Shown here piece by piece: positions 52,813 to 60,054 of a stretch of DNA of 64,000 nucleotides. The notes under the pieces were generated by a model. It saw nothing but the letters and a program-made list of their open reading frames with translations, searched no databases and had not been told where the DNA came from. Source of the DNA: JAJDFU01 sp964640855 (GTDB lineage: Bacteria; Bacteroidota; Bacteroidia; Chitinophagales; Saprospiraceae); the NCBI GenBank assembly GCA_964640855.1, contig CAZXIX010000003.1, positions 62,001-126,000 on the forward strand, read 5' to 3'. Each line of letters begins with the position of its first letter. Position 1 is the stretch's first letter. Made by a program: the position numbers and the translations under genes.

Positions 52813-53583
52813 ATGGATCAATCAAACATCGTATTGGGAATCGATATAGGGGGTACCGGGATCAAGGGGGCACCTGTGGAAATAACGGCCGGTCGCTTGC
52901 TCGCCGATCGAAAGAAAATCCTGACCCCAAAGCCGGCCACGCCGGCTGCGGTAGCGGAGACTTTGCGGGAATTGGTCGAGTTCCACAAATGGCAAGGATT
53001 GGTGGGCGTAGGCTTTCCGGCCATCATCAAGGAAGGCATAGCGCATTCGGCCGCCAACATCGACAAGTCCTGGATCGGTGTAAATGTGGAAAAGCTGTTG
53101 AGCGATGCCGTGGGTTGCCCGGTGGTCGCCGTCAACGATGCGGATGCGGCAGGTGTGGCGGAAATTCAGTTTGGCGGAGGAGAGGGTGTCAAAGGTACGG
53201 TCCTGCTAATCACCATCGGCTCGGGTCTGGGATCCGCACTTTTTGTAGACGGCAAACTGGTGCCCAATTCCGAATTTGGGCATTTGTACTTAAAGGGAGA
53301 TATTGCCGAGAAATATGCCTCCAACTGGGCTCGCGAGCATAATGGGTTGAGTTGGGAAGAGTGGGGCAAGCGATTCAATGAATACCTGCATCACCTCAAC
53401 CGCATCATATCCCCGGACTTGATTCTGCTGGGCGGCGGTGCCAGTAAACAATTTGATAGCTTTTCTTCTGTCATCGATGTCCCCCTTAAGGTCGCACCGG
53501 CCCAGCATCGAAACGGTGCGGGCACCATAGGTGCAGCCATCTACGCCTATTGGACACACCAAAGTAGACTAGGGTGCGTCTGA
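52813..53583 (+). CDS. ROK-family kinase, polyphosphate glucokinase-like
   Basis: 256 residues. VLGIDIGGTGIKGAPVEI is the phosphate-binding loop with the GIKGAPV sequence typical of polyphosphate glucokinases, PVVAVNDADAAGVAE holds the catalytic Asp, and ITIGSGLGSALFVDGKLVPN follows. The zinc cysteines of many ROK repressors are absent. The expected reaction is glucose to glucose 6-phosphate with polyphosphate or ATP, consistent with glucose released by GH97. The last three codons and stop (GGG TGC GTC TGA) come from the inserted miniature element; without it the gene would end CTA GTG CAA TAA at 53744. The loss of a few end residues is probably harmless. Confidence 0.9.
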   Translation: MDQSNIVLGIDIGGTGIKGAPVEITAGRLLADRKKILTPKPATPAAVAETLRELVEFHKWQGLVGVGFPAIIKEGIAHSAANIDKSWIGVNVEKLLSDAVGCPVVAVNDADAAGVAEIQFGGGEGVKGTVLLITIGSGLGSALFVDGKLVPNSEFGHLYLKGDIAEKYASNWAREHNGLSWEEWGKRFNEYLHHLNRIISPDLILLGGGASKQFDSFSSVIDVPLKVAPAQHRNGAGTIGAAIYAYWTHQSRLGCV

Positions 53584-53733
53584 AAAATATCCTTTGGGCT
53601 TCAAAAGTTCCTTTTCGGACCAGCCTGTGTTGCAAAAAGCCTCAGGTAGCTAAGGCTATCCTCGGTTTTTGCGCCTTGCCTGGCCACAAAAATGAATCTT
53701 TTTCGCCATCAAAAACATTTTCCAGACACACCC
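53572..53733 (-). mobile_element. Miniature inverted-repeat element, copy 2 (162 bp, inverted)
   Basis: Same length as copy 1 and opposite in orientation, with four differences counted by eye. Outer ends GGGTGCGTCTG and CAGACACACCC; flanked by TA at 53570-53571 and 53734-53735. It is inserted in CTAG where the last codons of the ROK gene overlap the stop codon of the TPR gene, changing the former and leaving the latter. Confidence 0.88.
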
Positions 53734-55139
53734 TAGTGCAATAAGTAGGAATTTATCAGGTGGGTTACTCCCGGGTCTTGTTGCAATTCAGGATGGAAGT
53801 CAAAAAGGAGATAATGGATTTCGAAGCCTTCTTCCAGAGCCTCGCCCAGCCAATAGAGCGCCTCCTTCCTCCGGCCGAGATAAAATAAGGTGGCAACCTT
53901 GCTGTACAGGAGTTCCACGCTTTCCGTAAAGAGGGTGGCTTCCTCCAGGACTTGCTCAGCATCCTCAATGCGGCCCAGATCCAGATAAAAAGAAACCAGA
54001 TCGAGCCAGACATTCGGATTGTCATTCGACTGCCGGATGGCCTGGCGATAATTCTCTTCCGCCTCCTCCCATTTCTCCTGAAAACTGTAGGCTTCCGCCA
54101 GGGCGGAATAGTACTCGCTCCGCTTGCTTTCCAGTTGGATGGCCTGATTCAGGAAGCGAACGGCCTGGCTGAATTTGTCCTCGGCCAGCCAGCTTAACCC
54201 GATGTGAAACAGAATCTCATCATCCAGGGGATCGAGCCGGAGTGCTTCCTGAAAAAGGGCCCGCGCCGATTGAGGCTGGTCCAGAGCATGGTAACACTGC
54301 CCCATTTGAAAATACAAGTCGGCATCCGGGCCGAACCGGTCCATGATATCCTTGTAGACATTCAGCGCTGGCTGATATTGTTGCATTTGCAGGCAAAGGT
54401 CAGCGCAATCCCGATAAGCACCTTCAAAGGAGGGTTGACTGAGGAAAGCGTATTCGTAGGCCTCGATGGCTTGCGGATAATCGCCCATATAAGCCTGGGC
54501 GTGCCCCAACAAATACCAGGCCAGATGGGCATAAGCGTTGCGGTCGAGGATTTGATGCAACAGGGGAATGCTCTCTTCATACTTGCGGGTCATCTCCATA
54601 CTGATGCCCAGCCTCTCGAGCGCTTCGGTATGTTCCGGGTTGCATTGCAAGGCTTTGACGAGCGAATAGTACATCGCTTCAAAGCGGCTTTGGCATTCGT
54701 AGACCAGGGCCTCGGTAAAGAAGAAATCGTCCAGTTCTTCCTCAGCGACCTGACCTTTGAAGTCTGCCAGCAAAGCCAGGGCTTCCTCGTGTTGTCCGTC
54801 GTAGGCCAACACTTCGGCCCGTAGCAATTGAATGCCGGGTTCGCTGGGCGCAAAGATCTCAGCTTGCTGCAGGGTGTCCAGAGCTTCCTTGTCTCGTTGG
54901 ATGCCGATCAGCAGCTGTGCCTTTTTCAGATAAAAATCAGAGGAGAAGGAAAAATGAAGAAGCGCGTTTTCCACAACCTCTAATGCGAGGGTGAGTTGGT
55001 TTTCGCCTTCATAGTAGCCGATGAGTTTGAAGAAGGTCTCTTCTCCCAGATAAGGGTTTTCGCCCTTTTTCCTCATGGCTTCATACTCGGCCACCAGGAT
55101 CTCTAGTCCTGGATTAGCCCCGAGGTTTTCTGGATGCAT
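53733..55139 (-). CDS. Tetratricopeptide repeat protein
   Basis: 468 residues from ATG 55139. No signal peptide. About ten to twelve TPR motifs fill nearly the whole chain, for example AHLAWYLLGHAQAYMGDYPQ, DDEILFHIGLSWLAEDKFSQ and SEYYSALAEAYSFQEKWEEA. It should form a superhelix for protein-protein contacts in the cytosol; partners unknown. The stop TAG uses the last base of the miniature element plus the TA duplication; before the insertion the same TAG existed in the target, so the protein is unchanged. The 5' neighbour is the EamA transporter gene. Confidence 0.9.
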   Translation of the reverse strand: MHPENLGANPGLEILVAEYEAMRKKGENPYLGEETFFKLIGYYEGENQLTLALEVVENALLHFSFSSDFYLKKAQLLIGIQRDKEALDTLQQAEIFAPSEPGIQLLRAEVLAYDGQHEEALALLADFKGQVAEEELDDFFFTEALVYECQSRFEAMYYSLVKALQCNPEHTEALERLGISMEMTRKYEESIPLLHQILDRNAYAHLAWYLLGHAQAYMGDYPQAIEAYEYAFLSQPSFEGAYRDCADLCLQMQQYQPALNVYKDIMDRFGPDADLYFQMGQCYHALDQPQSARALFQEALRLDPLDDEILFHIGLSWLAEDKFSQAVRFLNQAIQLESKRSEYYSALAEAYSFQEKWEEAEENYRQAIRQSNDNPNVWLDLVSFYLDLGRIEDAEQVLEEATLFTESVELLYSKVATLFYLGRRKEALYWLGEALEEGFEIHYLLFDFHPELQQDPGVTHLINSYLLH

Positions 55140-55297
55140 ATACAGCAATTAATGCTTCTTGCCCTCTCAATATACAATAATATGTTTGGCGGGCAAGTCC
55201 GCGTTTAGTTATCCACGATTTTTTAACAGCGAATCCACAGAATTTTTAACATTCGGTTGAATGTGGCGGGAAACGGCTGCCTGTGCATCGTGAATTT

Positions 55298-56242
55298 CTA
55301 CCCCCCCTTTTCGCAGACCTTACGAGCGGGTGCGAGCCGGGTAATGGCTTGCCGACTTGGCTTTCCAAGACCGCTTACTAAAAATACACCGCTGAAAATC
55401 AGAAGAGTAGATATTACTTCCAGCATATCAATGACCTCTTTACCCAGCATAACCGATAAAAAACCGGCTACCAAAGGCTGGAGGTAGATGTAGATACTGA
55501 CAATAGACGGGCTGACTTCCTTTAGCGCCATGCCGTTGAGGAAGTAGACCAGGAATGTAACCAGGAAAATGACATAGGCCACGGCCCACCAGGCTCCGGG
55601 AGTAAATGCCTGCCAGTCGGTCCGGATGAAACCCGGCAATCCGAAAGGGATCACAACCATCAGTCCGAAGCTGAAAATCCAGCTCATGACGGTCAAGGCA
55701 TTGTATTTTTGCATCATGGGTTTTACCAGCACGAGGTAGAGGCCGAAGGAGGAGGCGTTTACCAGGACCATGAGGTCTCCCCATAGCCCCTTGCCGCCGA
55801 ATCGGATCTCCTGGCCATAACCGATCAGCAAGACGGCCCCTGCGGCTCCCAGCCCGATCCCCACCAATTTCTCCATGGTGATCCGTTCGCCCAGCAAGAA
55901 AGCAGAAGCCACCAGGACCAGTAGGGGCGTCATGGTCATGATCAGGGACGCGTTCACAGAACTGGTCCAGTTCAGGCCGGTGAAGAAGAACATTTGATTC
56001 ACAGCTATTCCGGTGAGGCCGCACAGAAATAATCTCGGCAGGTCTTTGCGCTCCACATTCCCGGGACGAACCACCGCAAAGACCAGCCAGAACAGAACGG
56101 TAGCGCTCAATGCCCGGAGCATAATGAAGGGAAGCGGACTGAGGAATCCGCCTTCCATGACAATCTTGGCGACCACGTAATTGCCGCCGTAGATCAGGGC
56201 TACCATCAATAAAGCCAAATGGGCCAGGAGCTGTCTATTCAT
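55298..56242 (-). CDS. EamA/DMT family transporter
   Basis: 314 residues from ATG 56242, with ten hydrophobic segments in two EamA halves. MVALIYGGNYVVAKIVMEGG begins the first half, LLGERITMEKLVGIGLGAAG is the hallmark near its end, and the second half repeats the pattern (GMALKEVSPSIVSIYIYLQP and SVMLGKEVIDM). Members export or exchange small metabolites such as amino acids; the substrate is not predictable. The start is supported by a TACCTTTG box 9 bp upstream. The frame is open further upstream but without a plausible protein. Confidence 0.9.
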   Translation of the reverse strand: MNRQLLAHLALLMVALIYGGNYVVAKIVMEGGFLSPLPFIMLRALSATVLFWLVFAVVRPGNVERKDLPRLFLCGLTGIAVNQMFFFTGLNWTSSVNASLIMTMTPLLVLVASAFLLGERITMEKLVGIGLGAAGAVLLIGYGQEIRFGGKGLWGDLMVLVNASSFGLYLVLVKPMMQKYNALTVMSWIFSFGLMVVIPFGLPGFIRTDWQAFTPGAWWAVAYVIFLVTFLVYFLNGMALKEVSPSIVSIYIYLQPLVAGFLSVMLGKEVIDMLEVISTLLIFSGVFLVSGLGKPSRQAITRLAPARKVCEKGG

Positions 56243-56250
56243 TTCGGGCG

Positions 56251-56258
56251 CAAAGGTA
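56251..56258 (-). promoter_or_regulatory. -7 element giving a nearly leaderless EamA mRNA
   Basis: TACCTTTG (minus strand, 56258-56251) is a perfect -7 box only 8 bp before the ATG at 56242, so transcription would begin at or next to the start codon. A -33 TTG is not found. Confidence 0.45.
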
Positions 56259-56318
56259 CTCTTAATTAACCTCATTTTTCTGCCTGAAATAAGACAAGCT
56301 CCCGCAGCGGGTTGAGCC

Positions 56319-56786
56319 TCAGTCCTGGTTCCCCGGCCGGCGCCGTTGGATGTTATCGCGGACCTGGCGCAGGATAACCCGTTTGAATTCATTTTCGGCT
56401 ATGGGGAAGAGGGCGATCTTGGAAGGCGGGAGAATTTCCTTGAAACGGCCGTAATAGGACTCCTTCAATTTCAACAATTCCCGGTCGCGATCAAAGGTGG
56501 ACCGGATGTATTGCTCGGCTTCCTGGTCGGTCATCAGCTGGATCCCTTTCGCGGGGCGATATTTTTGCCGGATCTCGCGCTGTTGGTTTTCGTATTCGTT
56601 GACCATGGCCCAAAAAGAGGCCGATTCGTCGGTGGTGAGTCCCAGCCGCTGGGTGATGTAGGCCACTCGCTGAGCCTGCACCCGCGACAGATTAGGCGTC
56701 TCGATATCGTCGCCCGTGATTTGGCCCCTTGAAGGGACGGCCAGGAGCAGGATCGGTATGAGAATGGCAAAGGTCTTGATCTTCAT
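56319..56786 (-). CDS. Spy/CpxP-like periplasmic protein of a sigma-factor operon
   Basis: 155 residues with a signal peptide (1-21, ending PSRGQ). The mature part is helical and charged (RVQAQRVAYITQRLGLTTDE, FWAMVNEYENQQREIRQKYR, ILPPSKIALFPIAENEFKR), a pattern of periplasmic chaperone-like proteins such as Spy and the heavy-metal sensor CnrX group. It is the third gene after an ECF sigma factor and its anti-sigma factor, 17 bp downstream of the latter, so it probably senses or buffers the envelope stress that the sigma factor answers. Confidence 0.8.
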   Translation of the reverse strand: MKIKTFAILIPILLLAVPSRGQITGDDIETPNLSRVQAQRVAYITQRLGLTTDESASFWAMVNEYENQQREIRQKYRPAKGIQLMTDQEAEQYIRSTFDRDRELLKLKESYYGRFKEILPPSKIALFPIAENEFKRVILRQVRDNIQRRRPGNQD

Positions 56787-56803
56787 GTTTTTTGTATTAG
56801 GGG

Positions 56804-57298
56804 TTAAAACAGGCCTTCCAGGTCTTCGTATTCAAGCTCTTGCAGCAGGAGTTCTTCCACCTCGGGGTCCAGGTGGGGCAGCGGTTCCTCGACCGGGGTG
56901 GCGTAATCCAGTTCTTCTACCAGCAGGGCCAGCTCGTAGTCCTCCAGCGTGGCGTCGATATAAGCGGAGGCTTCCTCGGCAGATATTTCACTCAGAGCCA
57001 GCTCCGGGGCCCGGAGATCGGATTGAGGCCAGAGAAACCAAAGCCCGGCAAGGGCCAGCAGAGCTATGGCTGCTGCAGCCGCCCATTGGCCGAATCCCCC
57101 TCTCAGGACTCGCAATACCCCTTTGCGTCCGGTGGGAGCGGATACCCCGGCGGTTTCCTGGATTTTCTCCATCACCTGGTCCTGCAGGTTATCGAAATAA
57201 CCTTCCGGCACGCGGAATCCCTCACCCTTTTCCTTGAGCTGGGCCAGGAAAGGAGACAATTCCTTCAGTTCTTCTTTGGGATCTTTTTCCATATCCAT
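56804..57298 (-). CDS. Probable membrane anti-sigma factor
   Basis: 164 residues. The N-terminal part (KELSPFLAQLKEKGEGFRVPEGYFDNLQ) has the FxVPEGYFDxL pattern found in Bacteroidota proteins encoded next to ECF sigma factors. One membrane segment is at about 72-90 (WAAAAAIALLALAGLWFLW). The C-terminal, extracytoplasmic part is strongly acidic (LEYEDLEGLF at the end). It lies 4 bp after the sigma gene. The typical zinc-binding HxxxCxxC of ZAS anti-sigma factors is absent. Role assigned from position. Confidence 0.75.
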   Translation of the reverse strand: MDMEKDPKEELKELSPFLAQLKEKGEGFRVPEGYFDNLQDQVMEKIQETAGVSAPTGRKGVLRVLRGGFGQWAAAAAIALLALAGLWFLWPQSDLRAPELALSEISAEEASAYIDATLEDYELALLVEELDYATPVEEPLPHLDPEVEELLLQELEYEDLEGLF

Positions 57299-57302
57299 AT
57301 GA

Positions 57303-57884
57303 TCAACTCTCGATTATCCGTTTCTCAATCTTTTTGGCTGCATGATGAAAGGAGGCTTTCAGGGCTCCTTCCGAGGTGTCCAGTACCTGGGCCATTTCCT
57401 TGTAGCTCATTTCCTCAAAATACCGCAGGCGAAAGACGATTTGCTGCTTTTCGGGCAGTTGTTCGATCGCTTCCTGCAAACGGATCTGTGCTTCGTCCCC
57501 GTCAAACCAGGGATCTGCTTTTAAGCGTTCGCCCAGATCCGGACCCTCTTCCTGCTCCAGCGGGAGGTTGTTCCGTTTCTTCTTTTGTTTCAGGAACGTG
57601 AGCGCCTCATTGGTCGCGATCCTATACAGCCAGGTATAAAGCGATGATTTTCCCTCAAACCGGTCGATGTTGCGATATACCTTGACCAGGCAGTTTTGCA
57701 AAACGTCATTTGCATCTTCGTGTTCGGTCACCAGGCGCCGGACCTGAAAATACAACCGCTCCTGGTATGTGCTCATCAACAGCCGGAAACCCTGGTCCAT
57801 CCCCCCCGGCTGGCGGATCAGGGACAGGATCTCTTCTTCCTTGGCTGGTGTTTCCATCATAACTGCAGGGGCCGCCGTTGGCAT
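57303..57884 (-). CDS. ECF-family RNA polymerase sigma factor
   Basis: 193 residues from ATG 57884 (ATGs at 57860 and 57857 also fit). Region 2 has VTEHEDANDVLQNCLVKVYR and SLYTWLYRIATNEALTFLK; region 4 has LPEKQQIVFRLRYFEEMSYK and DTSEGALKASFHHAAKKIE, a helix-turn-helix that recognises -35 DNA. First gene of an operon with an anti-sigma factor and a Spy-like protein. It probably controls an envelope-stress response and its own operon. No target consensus can be derived here. Confidence 0.93.
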   Translation of the reverse strand: MPTAAPAVMMETPAKEEEILSLIRQPGGMDQGFRLLMSTYQERLYFQVRRLVTEHEDANDVLQNCLVKVYRNIDRFEGKSSLYTWLYRIATNEALTFLKQKKKRNNLPLEQEEGPDLGERLKADPWFDGDEAQIRLQEAIEQLPEKQQIVFRLRYFEEMSYKEMAQVLDTSEGALKASFHHAAKKIEKRIIES

Positions 57885-57963
57885 GGTCCGGGACGAATTT
57901 CGGTTCTCTGTTCAACCTTGGACTCGGATCTTAGGAAAAGGTTTAATCTGCCGGCTGATTTTA

Positions 57964-58920
57964 TTATTCCTCTTCCTCGGCCGCAATATGCGCATTGATT
58001 TTATCCAATTCCAGTATGGTCCCTCCCTCCTCCGTATAATACATCGGGAGAAAACGACGATTCCAGTGCACTTCTTTCCACGTAAACGAGCGGCTGGCAT
58101 GTACCCGCTGGGCGAAAGACTCATCGAACCCTTCTACCAGGATCAGGAATTCAACCTGGGAGTCCTTCATTTGGCTTTGATCCATCCCGAACAGAGGGCT
58201 GCCGGGGTTTATCGCGTGTACGATCGTCCAGTTCAGGGGAGACAGGACGATCTTGCTTCTTTCCAGGCGCATGGGCGCATAACGTCGGATACGTTCCCCA
58301 TTCTCGGCCTTCTCGATCCAGGTCATGGTCACTACCGCAGAGAGGTTAATGATCTTTTTGTGGTTTTTTCCCGCGATTCGGAACATGAAAGCTTTTCCCT
58401 CCCGATAGGGGCTGATCAAAGCATTCTGGCTGAAAAGGATGAGGGCCTGTGGTTTGGAGAATCGGGCAAAGAACAAGCCTGTGGCCAGGGCGAAGGCCAT
58501 CAGGCCGACCAGGGCGTCGGCTGAGGCGAGCAGGTTGGCAGCCAGGCCTTCCGGGTGGATGGCTACGTAGCCCACTGTGGTAAAGGTCTGAACGCTGAAA
58601 AAGAAGGCATGGGCAAAATCCATGATAGGGCTATCATCCGGAATGCCGGCCAGGTTCTCAACCCCCACAAGCAGAAAAAAAAAGGCAAATACGGTATTGA
58701 TCAACGTATAGAAAAGAGTGATCACCAAAAAGAATGTGGGCCAGGACAGATCCAGCATCCACTGGTACGGGGTCAGGACCAGCCGTCCCTTCCGCTGGAT
58801 ATTGAAGGAACCGTCGGGGTTGATCAGCCGGATGCTGGAATCGGTCAGGCGTGTGCCGAAACCCAGGTCGTCTTCGGAGCGATTTCGCCGGAATGCGTTG
58901 GTGATGTTGGATATTTTCAT
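57964..58920 (-). CDS. Inward-rectifier (Kir) type potassium channel with altered filter
   Basis: 318 residues from ATG 58920. Two membrane segments (about 62-87 and 126-148) flank the pore helix and filter, and the C-terminal 170 residues form the cytoplasmic immunoglobulin-like Kir domain (SPYREGKAFMFRIAGKNHKK, LNLWT-like SPLNWTIVHAINPGSPLFG). The filter reads TVGYV at 115-119, with Val119 (GTA at 58566-58564) where potassium channels have Gly in TVGYG. The channel may therefore conduct differently or be less selective. The gene diverges from the Rieske oxygenase gene across 48 bp. Confidence 0.9.
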   Translation of the reverse strand: MKISNITNAFRRNRSEDDLGFGTRLTDSSIRLINPDGSFNIQRKGRLVLTPYQWMLDLSWPTFFLVITLFYTLINTVFAFFFLLVGVENLAGIPDDSPIMDFAHAFFFSVQTFTTVGYVAIHPEGLAANLLASADALVGLMAFALATGLFFARFSKPQALILFSQNALISPYREGKAFMFRIAGKNHKKIINLSAVVTMTWIEKAENGERIRRYAPMRLERSKIVLSPLNWTIVHAINPGSPLFGMDQSQMKDSQVEFLILVEGFDESFAQRVHASRSFTWKEVHWNRRFLPMYYTEEGGTILELDKINAHIAAEEEE

Positions 58921-58968
58921 TTCCTTCAAAAGCAAAGCTTTGACTAAAATTACAAATTCCCGCACCGC

Positions 58969-60054
58969 ATGGAAAAGCTATCTGTGGATCCCGAAATCCG
59001 GATTGCCCATACCCTTCCCGGTAAATTCTATCACGATACCGATCTTTACCAACAAAGCAAGGACAGGATCTTCTCTTCCTGGTGGCTTTATCTGACGGAT
59101 CTGGCAGGGCTGGAAGAACCGGGAAAGGCCCGACCGGTCGATCTGATGCCTTCGTTCCTGGACGAACCCTTGCTGGTGACCCGGGATCAGGATGGAGAGC
59201 TGCACGCGATCTCCAATGTGTGCACCCACCGGGGCAAGATCCTGGTGGAGAAGGAAGGGATGTATCGCATTATTAGCTGCGGATACCACGGCCGGTGTTT
59301 CTATCCGGACGGCCGCTTTAAAAGCATGCCGGGTTTCCGGGAAGCGGAGAATTTTCCTTCAGCCGCGGATAATCTGCCCAGGATCCCCTTTGAATCCCTG
59401 TGGGGAATGATCTTCGGTTCTTTGAATCCGGTCGTATCCTTTTCCGAAGTGGTAGACCCCATCCGGAAACGATTGGCTTTCCTTCCGCTCGACCGGACGC
59501 GTTTTGTGCCGGATCAAAGCAAGGACTTTGACGTGGATGCGCATTGGGCCCTATATGTGGAAAATTACCTGGAAGGTTTTCACATCCCATGGGTCCACCC
59601 GGCCTTGAACCAGGCTCTGGAATTCGATGCCTATGCCTATGAGACCTTTGCCTATTGCAATCTGCAATTGGGGATCGCGGAAGAAGGCCAGCCCTGCTTT
59701 CCCATCCCCGAGGGGCATCCGGATTTTGGCAAGCGCGTTTATGCTTACTATTTCTGGCTATTTCCGAATCTGATGTTCAATGTGTACCCCTGGGGTTTGT
59801 CGCTGAATGTGGTAGAACCCCGGGCCCTGAATAAAACCCGCGTCCGCTTCCGGACCTACCTGTTTGAAAAAGCGGTAGGGCAGGACCGGGAATTGACCCG
59901 GATCGACGAGACGGAATATGAAGATGAAGCCGTTGTGGAAAGCGTACAATTGGGTACCCGTTCCCGCTTATACGATCGCGGCCGTTTTTCCCCCAGTATG
60001 GAACCCTGCGTCCACCATTTTCACCGGCTGTTGGCACAACATATGGGGGAGTGA
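58969..60054 (+). CDS. Rieske [2Fe-2S] aromatic-ring-hydroxylating dioxygenase family protein
   Basis: 361 residues, cytosolic. The Rieske ligands are Cys85-x-His87 (CTHRG) and Cys104-xx-His107 (CGYHG). The mononuclear iron site is ENYLEGFHIPWVH with His205 and His210, and the acidic residue that completes the triad is probably in the DETEYEDEAVVESVQ segment. The sequence is nearest to choline monooxygenase/oxygenase alpha subunits of the SRPBCC type, which hydroxylate or demethylate small quaternary amines or aromatics. No reductase gene is adjacent. Substrate not predictable. Confidence 0.9.
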   Translation: MEKLSVDPEIRIAHTLPGKFYHDTDLYQQSKDRIFSSWWLYLTDLAGLEEPGKARPVDLMPSFLDEPLLVTRDQDGELHAISNVCTHRGKILVEKEGMYRIISCGYHGRCFYPDGRFKSMPGFREAENFPSAADNLPRIPFESLWGMIFGSLNPVVSFSEVVDPIRKRLAFLPLDRTRFVPDQSKDFDVDAHWALYVENYLEGFHIPWVHPALNQALEFDAYAYETFAYCNLQLGIAEEGQPCFPIPEGHPDFGKRVYAYYFWLFPNLMFNVYPWGLSLNVVEPRALNKTRVRFRTYLFEKAVGQDRELTRIDETEYEDEAVVESVQLGTRSRLYDRGRFSPSMEPCVHHFHRLLAQHMGE

